A stretch of 64,000 nt of DNA from Thermomonospora echinospora (GTDB lineage: Bacteria; Actinomycetota; Actinomycetes; Streptosporangiales; Streptosporangiaceae), in assembly GCF_900108175.1 (NCBI RefSeq), contig NZ_FNVO01000002.1:373051-437050 (forward strand), given 5' to 3'. The notes under the pieces are model-generated. The model was not told the DNA's origin, did no database searches, and was given only the letters and a program-made list of their open reading frames with translations. The stretch's first letter is position 1, and every line of letters starts with the position of its first letter. The position numbers and the translations under genes were made by a program. Shown here piece by piece: positions 43,954-53,789 of the stretch.

Positions 43954-44819
43954 TGCCCGTAGCCCCGTTCGACGGCGCGCTGGCCGTCGTCACCGGCGCC
44001 GGTGGCGGCTTCGGCCGGGCCACCGCGCTGGCCCTGGCCGAGCGCGGCGCCACCGTGATCGCCGCCGACATCGACGGCGCGTCCGCCGAGCGCACCGCCG
44101 CGCTGGCCGGGACGCTGGGCCCCACCGCCACCGCCTACCAGGTGGACGTGTCGGACGCGGCGGCGATGGAGAAGTTCGCCGCCGATGTACGCGGGGGCCA
44201 CCGGGTGCCCGACATCGTCGTCAACAACGCCGGGATCGCGATCAGCGGCCCGTTCCTGGACACCGGCGTGGCCGACTGGGAGCGGATCCTCGGGGTCAAC
44301 CTGTGGGGCGTCATCCACGGCTCCCGGCTGTTCGGGGCGCAGATGCTCGAACGCTCCCGGGCGCTGCCCACCAGGCCCGACCCGCCCAACAAGGGCGGCC
44401 ACATCGTCAACATCGCTTCGGCCGCCGCGTACTCGCCCAGCCGCCAACTGCCGGCGTACTGCACCACCAAGGCGGCGGTGCTGATGCTCAGCGAGTGCCT
44501 GCGTGCCGAGCTGGCCGGCGCCCGGATCGGGGTCACCGCGGTCTGCCCTGGCTTCTCCGAGACCGGAATCCTCCGCAACACCACGTTCGTCGGCATGGAC
44601 GAGCGGCGCGCCGAACGGCTGCGCGAGCTGGTCCAACGCGGCATGCGGCTGCGTCGCTACCCGCCGGAGAAGGTCGCCGAGCGCATCGTGGAGGCCATCG
44701 TCAAGAACAAGGCGGTGGTCCCGGTCACCTTCGAGGGCCACCTGCTGCGCGGTCTGTCCCGCCTGTCCCCCGGCGCGATGCGCCTGCTGGCCCGGGTGCC
44801 CGCACCCGGGGTCAGGTGA
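43953..44819 (+). CDS. short-chain dehydrogenase/reductase
   Basis: This 288-residue SDR has the cofactor motif TGAGGGFG (14-21), NNAG (91-94) and catalytic Ser156, Tyr169, Lys173. Asp39 at the end of beta-2 suggests NAD(H). With the monooxygenase across the divergent promoter it could form an alcohol-to-ketone-to-ester route. That is inference. GGAGG precedes ATG by 5 nt. Confidence 0.88.
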   Translation: MPVAPFDGALAVVTGAGGGFGRATALALAERGATVIAADIDGASAERTAALAGTLGPTATAYQVDVSDAAAMEKFAADVRGGHRVPDIVVNNAGIAISGPFLDTGVADWERILGVNLWGVIHGSRLFGAQMLERSRALPTRPDPPNKGGHIVNIASAAAYSPSRQLPAYCTTKAAVLMLSECLRAELAGARIGVTAVCPGFSETGILRNTTFVGMDERRAERLRELVQRGMRLRRYPPEKVAERIVEAIVKNKAVVPVTFEGHLLRGLSRLSPGAMRLLARVPAPGVR

Positions 44820-45504
44820 GCAGCGGGCCCGCGCTCTCCTCACGGATCCGGGCGTCCGGCTGGTCGATGAGGGCCAGGCAGGCGGCGTAGCCGGGGCCGG
44901 GGGTGAGGGTGCGCAGGGTGAGCCGGCCGGCCAGGCCGGGACGGTCCTCCCAGGCCAGCAGGCGGGGCGGCTCGTCGGGCGCGGACATCCGCAGGTCGGT
45001 CAGCGGGACGCGCAGGCCGTCTCCGGTGGCCTTCAGCACCGCCTCCTTGCGGGTCCAGTACTCCAGCAGGCCCCGGCGGCGGGCGGCCGGACCCAGATCA
45101 CGCAGGTCGGCGGCCTCGTCCGGGCCCAGCAACTGACCGGCGACGCCCTCGGTCAGCCGGCCCGCGTCCTCCTCCACGTCCACGCCGACCGGGCCGCCGG
45201 TGAGCGCGACCACCACCCGTTCGCCCGAGTGCGACACCGACAGGTGCGGCCCGCCGTCGATCACCGGCCGGCCGTGCGGGGCGCCGCAGCCCGCGCAGGT
45301 ACGGTCCAGCGGCACCCGCTCGGGCGCGACGCCGAGCAGCGCCCCGGCCGCCAGCCGGGTCACGGCCACCCCCACGGTGAACCGGTCCCGGTCGGCCGGC
45401 CGCACGTAACGTTCACGGCGGGCCCGTTCGACCTCGTCCAGCAGTTCCACATGCCGGGACCGCACATCCGCGGGCGTCGCCCACCAAACCTGACACTCCA
45501 GCAC
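44812..45504 (-). CDS. 4'-phosphopantetheinyl transferase (Sfp type)
   Basis: This 230-residue enzyme has the two Sfp signatures GVDVEE (magnesium site) and WTRKEAVLKATG. It converts apo carrier proteins to holo form using CoA. No PKS or NRPS lies in the window, so the targets are elsewhere. GTG 45504 fits the domain start; TACGTT (45516-45511) ends 6 nt upstream, so the mRNA may be leaderless. The gene overlaps the SDR tail by 8 nt on the opposite strand. Confidence 0.88.
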   Translation of the reverse strand: MLECQVWWATPADVRSRHVELLDEVERARRERYVRPADRDRFTVGVAVTRLAAGALLGVAPERVPLDRTCAGCGAPHGRPVIDGGPHLSVSHSGERVVVALTGGPVGVDVEEDAGRLTEGVAGQLLGPDEAADLRDLGPAARRRGLLEYWTRKEAVLKATGDGLRVPLTDLRMSAPDEPPRLLAWEDRPGLAGRLTLRTLTPGPGYAACLALIDQPDARIREESAGPLLT

Positions 45505-45625
45505 GGGGCCAACGTACACGCGTGCGACCGGGAAGGCCCTTGACTGCGCGTCCGGCAGCCGTGACGTTGAAATCCGGGCGCCGGCAGGCCGGCGCGGACA
45601 ACACCCACGGCGGAGGATCGCTGGC

Positions 45626-47152
45626 ATGGCGACAGGCGTGCGTTTCGGTGACCGGAAGCGGACCTACGACGAGCTGCACGCGCGGGCGACGCGCATCGCC
45701 GCCGGGCTGGACGCGCTCGGCGTAGGGCCCGGTGACCGGGTCGCCCTCGTGCTCCGCAACGAGCCGGCCTTCCTGGAGGCCACCGAGGCGGCGCAACTGC
45801 TGGGGGCGCTGCCCGTCCCGGTCAACTGGCACTGGCGGGGCGGCGAGCTGGACCATCTGCTCACCGACAGCGGCGCCCGGGCGGTGTTCGCGCACACCGA
45901 CCTGGTGCCGAGGGTGGAACAGTCGCTGCCGGCCGGTGTCCCGCTGGTCGAGGTGCGGGTGCCGGGCGAGCTGACCGCCGCCTACGGGCTGCCCCCCAAC
46001 GGGGTGACCCGCCGCCATCCGACGCTGGAGGAGCTGATCGAGGGCAACGAGCCGTGGCGGGAGGCGGCGGGACAGGCCCCGGCGAGCGTCATCTACACCT
46101 CCGGCACCACCGGCAAGCCCAAGGGGATCCGGCGCGGGACCACCACCCCGGAGGCCGGGCTCCGGATGGCCCTGGGGATCCTGGAGGTCTTCGGGCTGGA
46201 TCCCGGGATGCGCACGCTGATCCCGGCGCCGCTGTACCACACCGCCCCGAACACCCACGCGCTGCTGGCCGCCCGGGCGGGCATCGACCTGACGATCATG
46301 CCGAAGTTCGACCCCGAGGACCTGCTACGCACCGTCGAGCGCAACCGGATCGAGCACATCCAGATGGTGCCGACCATGTTCGTGCGGCTGCTGCGGCTGC
46401 CCGAGAAGGTGCGTACCAGGTACGACCTGTCCTCGCTCAAGGCCGTGGTGCACGCCGCCGCGCCGTGCCCGGTGGACGTCAAGCAGGCCATGATCGACTG
46501 GTGGGGGCCGATCCTGCGCGAGTACTACGGCGGCTCGGAGACCGGCATCGTCACCGCCTGCGACTCGGCCGAGTGGCTGGCCCATCCCGGCACCGTGGGC
46601 CGCGCGATGTGGGACTGCGACGTGCGAATCCTGGACTCCGAGGGCAGGCGGCTGCCTCCCGGCGAGCCCGGCGAGGTCTATCTGCGGCCGCCGTCGTTCT
46701 GGACCGACTTCACCTACCTCGGTGACGACGCCAAGCGGCGCGGCATCGAACGCGACGGCTATCTGACGGTCGGCGACGTGGGATACCTGACCGAGGACGG
46801 CTACCTGTTCCTGTGCGACCGGGCCGGCGACATGGTGATCTCCGGCGGGGTCAACGTCTACCCGGCCGAGATCGAGGCGTGCCTGCTGGGCCTGGACGGG
46901 GTCGAGGACGTGGCGGTGTTCGGCGTTCCCGACGACGAGATGGGCGAGGCGCTGGCCGCGCACGTGGCGGCCGACCCGGCGGCCGGGCTGACCGCCGACA
47001 CGGTCCGTGACCACGTCCGGGCGGAACTGGCCGGCTACAAGGTGCCCAAGGTGGTGGTCTTCGAGCGGTCGCTGCCCCGGGAGGACTCCGGCAAGCTGTT
47101 CAAGCGCAGGCTGCGCGAGCCGTACTGGGCGGGCACCGGACGGCGCATCTGA
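45626..47152 (+). CDS. acyl-CoA synthetase (AMP-forming)
   Basis: This 508-residue ANL-superfamily enzyme has P-loop YTSGTTGKPKG (about 155-165), YGGSETG, the hinge region GDVGYLTEDGYLFLCDR and the C-terminal catalytic Lys in PREDSGKLFKRRL. It activates a carboxylic acid to acyl-CoA through an acyl-adenylate. FadD-type sequence, chain length not predictable. GGAGG precedes ATG by 9 nt. Confidence 0.9.
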   Translation: MATGVRFGDRKRTYDELHARATRIAAGLDALGVGPGDRVALVLRNEPAFLEATEAAQLLGALPVPVNWHWRGGELDHLLTDSGARAVFAHTDLVPRVEQSLPAGVPLVEVRVPGELTAAYGLPPNGVTRRHPTLEELIEGNEPWREAAGQAPASVIYTSGTTGKPKGIRRGTTTPEAGLRMALGILEVFGLDPGMRTLIPAPLYHTAPNTHALLAARAGIDLTIMPKFDPEDLLRTVERNRIEHIQMVPTMFVRLLRLPEKVRTRYDLSSLKAVVHAAAPCPVDVKQAMIDWWGPILREYYGGSETGIVTACDSAEWLAHPGTVGRAMWDCDVRILDSEGRRLPPGEPGEVYLRPPSFWTDFTYLGDDAKRRGIERDGYLTVGDVGYLTEDGYLFLCDRAGDMVISGGVNVYPAEIEACLLGLDGVEDVAVFGVPDDEMGEALAAHVAADPAAGLTADTVRDHVRAELAGYKVPKVVVFERSLPREDSGKLFKRRLREPYWAGTGRRI

Positions 47153-47200
47153 CCCCCGGTCCCGCGCGGCGACCGGTTCCGCCGAGAAAGCTTGACCGAT

Positions 47201-47287
47201 ATGCGGGTTGACACCATTCCGGGCGGTGCCCCGATGCCGGTTCGGTCATTCCCGCGGCCGGGCGGCGAAAAGGTGAGGGTGCAGTGA
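47201..47287 (+). CDS. possible 28-codon ORF
   Basis: An ATG at 47201 opens a 28-residue frame (begins MRVDTIPGGAPM, ends EKVRVQ) that stops 6 nt before a strong terminator hairpin. A TTGACC lies upstream but no clear -10 or ribosome site. It may be a small gene or chance. The rest of the 414-bp gap 47153-47566 shows only the terminator and no other supported gene. Confidence 0.25.
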   Translation: MRVDTIPGGAPMPVRSFPRPGGEKVRVQ

Positions 47288-47293
47288 CGACAA

Positions 47294-47322
47294 GTCCGCC
47301 GGGCGACCCCCGCCCGGCGGAC
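47294..47322. terminator. strong hairpin terminator
   Basis: GTCCGCCGGGCG-ACCCC-CGCCCGGCGGAC is a perfect 12-bp stem with a 5-nt loop. It could stop transcription from the acyl-CoA synthetase side and, being symmetric, from the minus side. Confidence 0.65.
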
Positions 47323-47566
47323 TCATCATGGTGTGCTGTGCATTCCTCTGCCGAGGTGATCGCAGGGTCTAGACCCAGGACACCCCACCCGGTCGCGCGG
47401 CCACGTCGTGCGCCTCCTCCTCCTGGGCATGAACCTCCCCTGTGCCCATGCCCGACGCCGGACCGATACCCCCCGGGAATCGGCTTACACCCGCATTTAC
47501 CGCAGTACTCTAAGGGTGAATCACCGGTCACATACCGGATTCGGCCGGGTCCAGGGGGCAAATGCC

Positions 47567-48322
47567 TTAAGGGAGGCTCTCCAGCACTTCTCGGGCCACC
47601 GCGGTGGCCTCTGTCAGGCACCGCTGCCGCTGCGCCGCCGAGGGCTCCGCACCGACCGTCCGTTCGCTGTAACTCACCGTTATCACCACGTTGCGGCTGC
47701 GCACCGCGACCTCCCCGATCGCCAGCGGCCGCTGCCGGTCGACCTTGAACCAGCGGTAGGCCTGCTCCCCCAGCCCGCTCTGCCGCTCCAGCGTCACCGT
47801 CCGCTCCTCGGTGGCCTTGCCGGCCAGCGCCCACTTGATGTCGAAGTGCCGCCGGGCGCTGTCGACCGGCGTGACCGCGCCCGCCGCCGGGTAGAGCCGG
47901 CTGTCGATCTGCAGCCAGCGGTCCTTCGCCTCGGCCGAGGGGGGCGAGCCGAATCCGCAGTAGCCGAACGTCGTGTTGCCGCTGGAGGTCCGCTCCGCCC
48001 GTGGCACCAGCCGCCGGACGGTCTCCGCCGACACGCTCCGGCAGGCCGGCGGCAGCGCGGTGTAGATCGGGCCCGCCGACGACGGGGCCGGCGACGAGGA
48101 GTTCGCCGATGCCGGCGTCCCTCCCCTGGACGCCCGGGGCGCCGGGGCACCGCGCTCCTCCTCGCCGGACGGCAGCAGCAGGAAGACCGCCGCCACCGCC
48201 ACCGCGACGGCGCCCATGACCGGCAGCAGCAGCCTCACCAGCCTCGGCCGGCGTGCCGTCTCCGGCGGCTCCGGTGGCGAGTAGATCCGGTCGAAGTCCC
48301 CTGGAGGCCGTGGCAGGCCCAC
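47567..48322 (-). CDS. membrane-anchored extracytoplasmic protein, unknown
   Basis: I do not recognise this 251-residue protein. It has a Pro-rich N-terminus (PPEPPETARR), one membrane helix (about 29-49), a Ser/Pro/Gly linker and a compact outer domain with three Cys (ACRSVS, YCGFG, RCLTEA). These could form a disulfide plus one free Cys. The domain resembles DUF3558-like sensor domains only loosely. GTG 48322 follows GGGAGCGGGGA. Divergent from ligB. Confidence 0.65.
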   Translation of the reverse strand: MGLPRPPGDFDRIYSPPEPPETARRPRLVRLLLPVMGAVAVAVAAVFLLLPSGEEERGAPAPRASRGGTPASANSSSPAPSSAGPIYTALPPACRSVSAETVRRLVPRAERTSSGNTTFGYCGFGSPPSAEAKDRWLQIDSRLYPAAGAVTPVDSARRHFDIKWALAGKATEERTVTLERQSGLGEQAYRWFKVDRQRPLAIGEVAVRSRNVVITVSYSERTVGAEPSAAQRQRCLTEATAVAREVLESLP

Positions 48323-48433
48323 TCCCCGCTCCCTCCTCCCGGCTGCACCCAACCGAAAGGCTAGGCAAAGCCGGGGACCCCGGCCAAGGCCGCCCGGCCC
48401 CGGACTGTCGGTCCTCACGGCGACAATGAGGTG

Positions 48434-49978
48434 ATGCTGCTCGCCGAGATCACTCGTACCTCCGCTGCGGTGGCCGACACCTCGGCCCGGCGGGGCAAGA
48501 TCGCGTTGCTGGCCGACTGCCTGCGCCGGGCCGGTCCGTCCGACGCCGCCGTGGCGGTGGCCTACCTGTCCGGCGAGCTTCCGCAGCGGCAGATCGGGGT
48601 GGGCCACGCCGCCCTACGCGACCTGCCGTCCCCGGCCGCCGAGCCCTCCCTCACCGTGGCCGAGGTCGACGCGGCGTTCACCGAGATCGGCGCGGTGGCG
48701 GGCAAGGGCTCGGTGGCACGACGCCGCGCGCTGCTCGGCGCGCTGCTGGCCCGCGCCACCCGCCGGGAGCAGGACTTCCTGGTCCGGCTGCTGGCCGGCG
48801 AGTTGCGCCAGGGTGCGCTGGAGGGGGTCATGGCCGACGCCGTCGCCCAGGCGGCCGGGGTGCCCGCCGCACGGGTCCGGCGCGCGGTGATGCTGCGCGG
48901 CGCGCTCGGCCCGGTGGCCACCGCCGCCCTCGACGGCGGTGCGCAGGCGTTGGAGGCGTTCACCCTCCAGGTGGGCCGCCCCGTCAAGCCGATGCTGGCC
49001 GCCAGCGCCCCGTCCGTGGCAGAGGCGCTGGCCAAACTCGACAGCAGACCCGGCGGCAAGCGGGTGGCCGTGGAGTGGAAGCTGGACGGCGTCCGCGCCC
49101 AGATCCACATCGCCGGGGACCGGATCGGCGTCTTCACCCGTACCCTCGACGACATCACCGCCCGGCTGCCCGAGGTCGTGGCGGCCCTGCGCGCGCTGCC
49201 GGTCCGCGACGCGGTGCTCGACGGCGAGCTGATCGCGCTGCGCCCGGACGGCCGCCCCCACCCGTTCCAGGTCACCGGCGCCCGCACCGCCACCCGCACC
49301 GGCACCGCCGCCCCCGAGTCGGTGCCGCTGTCGGTCTTCCTGTTCGACGCCCTCCATCTGGACGGACGGGACCTGCTCGACCGTCCCGCCGCCGAGCGCT
49401 ACCAGGCCCTGGACGAGGCCGTCCCCGCCGGCCTGCGCATGCCCCGTCTGGTCACCGGCTCCGCCGAGGAGGCCGCCGCCTTCTTTTCCGGCGCCGTCGA
49501 GCGCGGCCACGAGGGCGTGGTGGTCAAGTCGCTGGACACCCCCTACACCGCCGGCCGCCGCGGCGCCGGCTGGGTCAAGGTCAAGCCCCGCCACACCCTC
49601 GACCTGGTGGTGCTGGCCGCCGAGTGGGGCCACGGCCGCCGCCGGGGCTACCTGTCCAACCTGCACCTGGGCGCCCGTGACCCGGCCACCGGCGGCTTCG
49701 TCATGCTCGGCAAGACCTTCAAGGGCCTGACCGACGAGCTGCTGGCCTGGCAGACCGAGCGCTTCCGCGAACTGGCCGTCCGCGAGGACTCCTGGACGGT
49801 CCACCTGCGCCCCGCGCTGGTGGTCGAGATCGCTTTCGACGGCCTGCAGCGCAGCCCTCGCTACCCGGCCGGCCTGGCCCTGCGCTTCGCCCGCGTGCTG
49901 CGCTACCGCCCCGACAAGACCCCCGCCGAAGCCGACACCATCGACACCGTCCGCACTCTGGCCGCCCTCCCCGACTGA
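48434..49978 (+). CDS. ligB: ATP-dependent DNA ligase LigB
   Basis: This 514-residue ligase has the nucleotidyl-transfer motif K-x-D-G (EWKLDG, Lys216), the N-terminal DNA-binding domain ([11 protein letters not shown]) and OB-fold motifs (VVVKSLD, WVKVKP). It aligns over its length with mycobacterial LigB, including [17 protein letters not shown] and [10 protein letters not shown]. It seals nicks with ATP and is accessory to the NAD-dependent LigA. ATG 48434 matches the LigB start MLL; the GTG one codon earlier is the alternative. Confidence 0.93.
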   Translation: MLLAEITRTSAAVADTSARRGKIALLADCLRRAGPSDAAVAVAYLSGELPQRQIGVGHAALRDLPSPAAEPSLTVAEVDAAFTEIGAVAGKGSVARRRALLGALLARATRREQDFLVRLLAGELRQGALEGVMADAVAQAAGVPAARVRRAVMLRGALGPVATAALDGGAQALEAFTLQVGRPVKPMLAASAPSVAEALAKLDSRPGGKRVAVEWKLDGVRAQIHIAGDRIGVFTRTLDDITARLPEVVAALRALPVRDAVLDGELIALRPDGRPHPFQVTGARTATRTGTAAPESVPLSVFLFDALHLDGRDLLDRPAAERYQALDEAVPAGLRMPRLVTGSAEEAAAFFSGAVERGHEGVVVKSLDTPYTAGRRGAGWVKVKPRHTLDLVVLAAEWGHGRRRGYLSNLHLGARDPATGGFVMLGKTFKGLTDELLAWQTERFRELAVREDSWTVHLRPALVVEIAFDGLQRSPRYPAGLALRFARVLRYRPDKTPAEADTIDTVRTLAALPD

Positions 49979-49987
49979 CCCGCCGGG

Positions 49988-50545
49988 TCAGCCGTCGAGA
50001 CGGGACAGCATGCGATGGGCCACGACCTCGTAGGCGCCGTCCTTGAGCTGGTGCATGGCCACCATGCCGTCGATCTCGGTCGAGTCTCCCATGTCGGCGC
50101 CGCCGCGGACGATCCAGTAGTGCTCGATGCCGAGCTTGGCGTAGACGTCGAACTTGTCGACGGCGTCGTTCTCCTCGCTGCGCTCCGACACGGCCTCGAC
50201 GACCAGGTGGATCACCGAGGCGTCGTGAGTCGTCTCACGTGGTTCGGGCCGATGTCCGGCGACGAAGACGACTCCGTCGGCGACGAAGTTGTTTCGCCCC
50301 GACCGGCCCCGCGCGAAACCGCTGTCGGCCACGTACTGCTCACCGGCGACCTCGTGCCCGAGCCGCCGCCAGTGCTGGAGCACTGTCATGATCACCTGCC
50401 AGTACCAGAACGTGACCGGCATGTGGACGAGCTCCAATCTCCCGTCGCGGAGCTCCCAGGCCCATCCGCGTGGCGTGGCCGGCAAACCCTCGAACGTGGC
50501 GCGCGTGATGACACCGTCGCTCGGCAGGTCGATCTGCAGTGTCAC
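49988..50545 (-). CDS. Uma2-family (DUF820) nuclease-fold protein
   Basis: This 185-residue PD-(D/E)xK-fold protein of the Uma2 family has the core VADGVVF, HLVVEAVSERSEENDAVDKF and YAKLGIEHYWIV. Asp, Glu and Lys positions of the nuclease core are visible, although members have no proven role. GTG 50545 follows GGGGAGGAG. These genes are often present in many copies in actinomycetes. Confidence 0.85.
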   Translation of the reverse strand: MTLQIDLPSDGVITRATFEGLPATPRGWAWELRDGRLELVHMPVTFWYWQVIMTVLQHWRRLGHEVAGEQYVADSGFARGRSGRNNFVADGVVFVAGHRPEPRETTHDASVIHLVVEAVSERSEENDAVDKFDVYAKLGIEHYWIVRGGADMGDSTEIDGMVAMHQLKDGAYEVVAHRMLSRLDG

Positions 50546-50671
50546 GCCCACTCCTCCCCGCCGGACCGCCGGCTTCGCAAGACGCTCGCCATCCAGGGTA
50601 CGGCGGCCGGTGGTCACGGGCATTGTGCCGGGATACCCGCCGGTAAGAGCCTCGATCGCGAAAGAGCGCGG

Positions 50672-51991
50672 TCAGCCGGAGAAGTGGATGGGGTTGACCA
50701 GGTCGGCGTAGATGAGCAGGGCGCCCATGAAGAGCATGACGCAGGCCATCACATAGGTGATCGGCAGAGCCTTGGCGACGTCCACGTAGCCGGGGTCGGG
50801 GCGGCGGAAGAGCTTGGCGAAGGCGCGCTTGACGGCCTCCCACAGGGCGCCGGCGATGTGGCCGCCGTCCAGGGGCAGCAGCGGGATCAGGTTGAACATG
50901 CCGACGCCGAAGTTGACCGCGGCCAGCACCGAGATGAACCAGGCGATCTTGTCGGTGGTCTCGTGCTCGGAGGCGATGATCTCGCCGCCGATCCGGCTGG
51001 CGCCCACCACCCCGATCGGCCCCTCGGGGTCGCGCTCCTCGCCGCCGAACGCCGCGTGCCAGACCCCGACCATCCGCTGCGGCAGCTGGGCCAGCGCGAC
51101 CACGGTGCGCTCGGTCATCTCGCCCATGTGCTCGGCGACCGCGCCCAGCCCCAACTGCTCCCGCTCCACCAGCGGCGAGATGCCCAGGAAGCCGACCGTC
51201 TCGACCCGGTCGGGGTCGTCGAGGGCGCGCAGCTTGTTGGTGGTGACGGCCACGTCGAGGGTGCGCCGGGCGCCGTCCGCGCCCTCCACGACGATCGGCA
51301 CGGTGCGCCCGCCGGAGCCGCGGATCAGCTTCTGCAACTGCTCGTAGTCGGAGATCCGCCGGCCGTCGTAGGACACGAAGCGGTCGCCGGGGCGCAGGCC
51401 CACCTGCGCGGCGGGGGTCAGCGGCTCGCCGGCCCGGCAGTCGCGGCCGGCCTCGGCGGCGGGAATGGTGCACTTGGACACCGTGCTGATCACCGGCTGC
51501 GGGCGGTCCACCCCGAAGCCCATGATCAGGATGGCGAAGAACAGCACCGCCAGCATGATGTTCATGGCCGGGCCGGCGAACATGATCAGCAGCTTCTGCC
51601 ACCACTTCTTGGCGTAGAAGACCCGGTCCCCGTCGCCCGGGCCGACCTCCTCCAGCGCCGCGCCGCGGGCGGAGTCGATCAGCCCCTGGAACGGGCCGGT
51701 GCGCATGGTGCGGGCCATCGGCACGCCGTCCGGGCCGGGCAGGTCGCCCTTGCGCGGCGGCAGCATGCCGATCATCCGGATGTAGCCGCCGAACGGCAGC
51801 CACTTGATCCCGTACTCGGTCTCGCCCTTGTGCCTGGACCACATCGTGGGCCCGAAGCCGACCATGAACTGGGTGGTCCGGACGCCGAACAGCTTGGCGA
51901 AGCTGAAATGCCCCAGCTCGTGCAGCGCGATCGAGAGCATGAGCAGCAGGAAGAACAGCAGCGCGCCGCCCAGCACGATCAGCGATTCCAT
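50672..51991 (-). CDS. rip1: site-2 protease of the Rip1/RseP family
   Basis: This 439-residue intramembrane zinc metalloprotease has HELGH (24-28) in the first helix, a PDZ-like domain (GLRPGDRFVSYDG) in the periplasmic part and the second metal motif region NLIPLLPLDGGH. It cleaves membrane anti-sigma factors and other membrane proteins. The usual neighbours dxr and ispG are not found in this window, so the location is atypical. ATG 51991 is set by GGAGGGCCC. Confidence 0.92.
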   Translation of the reverse strand: MESLIVLGGALLFFLLLMLSIALHELGHFSFAKLFGVRTTQFMVGFGPTMWSRHKGETEYGIKWLPFGGYIRMIGMLPPRKGDLPGPDGVPMARTMRTGPFQGLIDSARGAALEEVGPGDGDRVFYAKKWWQKLLIMFAGPAMNIMLAVLFFAILIMGFGVDRPQPVISTVSKCTIPAAEAGRDCRAGEPLTPAAQVGLRPGDRFVSYDGRRISDYEQLQKLIRGSGGRTVPIVVEGADGARRTLDVAVTTNKLRALDDPDRVETVGFLGISPLVEREQLGLGAVAEHMGEMTERTVVALAQLPQRMVGVWHAAFGGEERDPEGPIGVVGASRIGGEIIASEHETTDKIAWFISVLAAVNFGVGMFNLIPLLPLDGGHIAGALWEAVKRAFAKLFRRPDPGYVDVAKALPITYVMACVMLFMGALLIYADLVNPIHFSG

Positions 51992-52110
51992 GGGCCCTCC
52001 GGAGATCTCCGCAATCCGCACCAGCGTATGTCATGTCCTCCGGGCGGGACTCCCCGAAAGTTTCGTCCGGTCCATCGCCGGCGGGCCCGGAAACGTTCCG
52101 GGCAACGGTC

Positions 52111-52875
52111 TCAGCCGAGGAAGCCGCGCAGCAGGGCGGCGGTGCCCTCCAGGTGCTCGACCACCGCGCGCCGGGCCGCCTCCGGATCGCCGACCAGGAT
52201 CGCCGCCACGATGGCCTCGTGCTGCACGGCCGAGTGCTCGATGTTGCGCTGCAGCACCGGGATGGCGTTGAGCAGGTCGGTGACCCGCATCCGGGCGTCG
52301 GCGCACGCGGCGGACAGCAGGGCGGAGCCGGTCAGCTCGGCGATCGTCAGGTGGAACCGGGCGTCCAGCCGCCGGTAGTCGGTCTCGCCGGCGGAGTTGG
52401 CCTCGGCCAGCGCCCGCCGCAGCCGGGCGGACTGCGCCTCGGTCAGCCCCGCGGAGGCCAGTTGCTGGGCGGCGCCGGTCTCCACGGCCATCCGGTAGGT
52501 CAGCGCGTCGGTGAGCTGCTCGACCTGCCCCTCGGCAACGCGGGCCAGGTCGCCGCTGCGGGGCCGGGGCGTCCGGTAGGTCACGAAGGTGCCGCCGGAA
52601 CGGCCCCGCCGGGACTCCACGTACCCCTCCTGCTGGAGCGCGCGGATCGCCTCCCGCAGGGTGACGCGGCTGACGCCGAGGCGGGGGGCCAGCTCCCGTT
52701 CGGGGGGCAGCCGTTCGCCGTGCGCCACCGCCCCGAGCTTGATGATCTGCAGGAGCCGTTCCACGGTCTCCTCGAACGCGTTGCCGGCCCGGACTGGGCG
52801 GAGCACGGCGGCGAGCGGGTCGCCGGCAGCTTCCTCCGGCGGGCCCTGCACCTGGTCGTCGATCTCGCTCAGCAT
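52111..52875 (-). CDS. GntR/FadR-family regulator
   Basis: This 254-residue FCD-type GntR regulator has the winged helix RLPPERELAPRLGVSRVTLREAIRAL and the FCD ligand domain with Asp/His metal positions (RLDARFH, AVQHEAI). It probably senses an organic acid. It is divergent from the LOG-like gene; a target is not evident. Confidence 0.88.
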   Translation of the reverse strand: MLSEIDDQVQGPPEEAAGDPLAAVLRPVRAGNAFEETVERLLQIIKLGAVAHGERLPPERELAPRLGVSRVTLREAIRALQQEGYVESRRGRSGGTFVTYRTPRPRSGDLARVAEGQVEQLTDALTYRMAVETGAAQQLASAGLTEAQSARLRRALAEANSAGETDYRRLDARFHLTIAELTGSALLSAACADARMRVTDLLNAIPVLQRNIEHSAVQHEAIVAAILVGDPEAARRAVVEHLEGTAALLRGFLG

Positions 52876-52985
52876 TGCCGCCCTTCGGTGCTGGTTGAGG
52901 TCGTCGGGGCAACGTTACGACCGCTCGCCCGTCAGCCGCGACCTCCGGCATCGCCCTACCCGGTTCTGGGGCGAGGGCAACTACC

Positions 52986-53513
52986 GTGGACCGGGTGACG
53001 GTACAGGTCGCGGTGTGCGGGCCGGCGGACTGCTCGCCGCAGGAGGAGCGGTGGGCCCGCGAGGTGGGACGGCTGCTGGCCGGACGCGGCGCGGTGGTCG
53101 TCTGCGGCGGCCAGGGGGGCGTCATGGCGGCGGTGGCCGCCGGGGCGCGGGCCGCCGGCGGGACGGTGGTGGGCCTGCTGCCGGCCGCCGACCGCGCGGG
53201 CGCCTGCCCGGACCTGACGGTGGTCATCCCCACCGGGCTCGGCCAGGCCCGCAACGTCCTGATCGTCAACTCCGCCGACGCGGTGATCGTGGTGGGCGGC
53301 TCCTGGGGGACGCTGTCGGAGGTGGCCCACGCCATGCGGCGCGGCGGGGTCCCGGTCGTCGCGCTCGGCGGCTGGCGGGTGCTCGACCGGGACGGCCGTG
53401 AGCCACCGGGCGTCCGGCACGCCGCCACCCCGGCGGAGGCGGTCCGGCTGGCGTTTCCGCCGGATGCGGATTCCGGGACGGACGACGCTTTCCGGGACGC
53501 GGCGGACTGCTAG
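52986..53513 (+). CDS. LOG/SLOG-like Rossmann protein (TIGR00725 type)
   Basis: This 175-residue protein has the nucleotide-binding motifs CGGQGGVMAAV and VVGGSWGTLSEVA, the actinobacterial SLOG pattern. Related LOG proteins release free cytokinin-like bases from nucleotides, and the TIGR00725 branch has no proven reaction. The C-terminal 30 residues are acidic. TAGCCT at 53511-53516, overlapping its stop, may be the -10 of the riboswitch transcript. Confidence 0.8.
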   Translation: MDRVTVQVAVCGPADCSPQEERWAREVGRLLAGRGAVVVCGGQGGVMAAVAAGARAAGGTVVGLLPAADRAGACPDLTVVIPTGLGQARNVLIVNSADAVIVVGGSWGTLSEVAHAMRRGGVPVVALGGWRVLDRDGREPPGVRHAATPAEAVRLAFPPDADSGTDDAFRDAADC

Positions 53514-53532
53514 CCTGAGGCCACGCCGTCGA

Positions 53533-53735
53533 CCCCGTGCGGGAGAGCGCCCTCGCAGCCGGCGAGGGACGCCGAAGGAGCAACTCCTCCCCGGAACCTC
53601 TCAGGCCCAAGGACCGCGTGGGACAGGCGACCTCTGGAAAGAGGGGGCCGCGCGTCCCCCGCCGAAGGTGAAAGCGTCCCGGCCCCGGGGCGTGAAACTC
53701 TCAGGCGCCGATGACAGAGGGGGAGGCACCGTCAA
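53533..53735 (+). ncRNA. tandem glycine riboswitch
   Basis: Two glycine aptamers lie in tandem. Aptamer 1 (about 53535-53630) contains GGGAGAG, GCCGAAGGAGCAA, CTCTCAGGC and GGGACAGG. Aptamer 2 (about 53631-53733) contains CTCTGGAAAGAG, GCCGAAGGTGAAA, CTCTCAGGC and GACAGAGG, with its P1 stem closed by CCTCT/AGAGG. The 55 nt to gcvT hold no clear U-tract terminator, so control may act on translation or through GCACC/GGTGC pairing. As in other gcvT leaders, glycine should switch the operon on. Confidence 0.93.
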
Positions 53736-53789
53736 CGCCTGGTGCGAGTGGGAACATGAGACCAGCGCACCGTGACAAGGAGCCGACCC

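Noticed and set aside
47330-47566. Cys-rich minus-strand frame (EYCGKCGCKPIPGG)
   Set aside because: It lacks a start with a ribosome site, and the rest of the frame is low-complexity; zinc-ribbon resemblance is too short.
50015-52378. 787-codon plus-strand frame opposite the site-2 protease
   Set aside because: Antisense to Uma2-family, Rip1-family and FadR-type genes with clear motifs.
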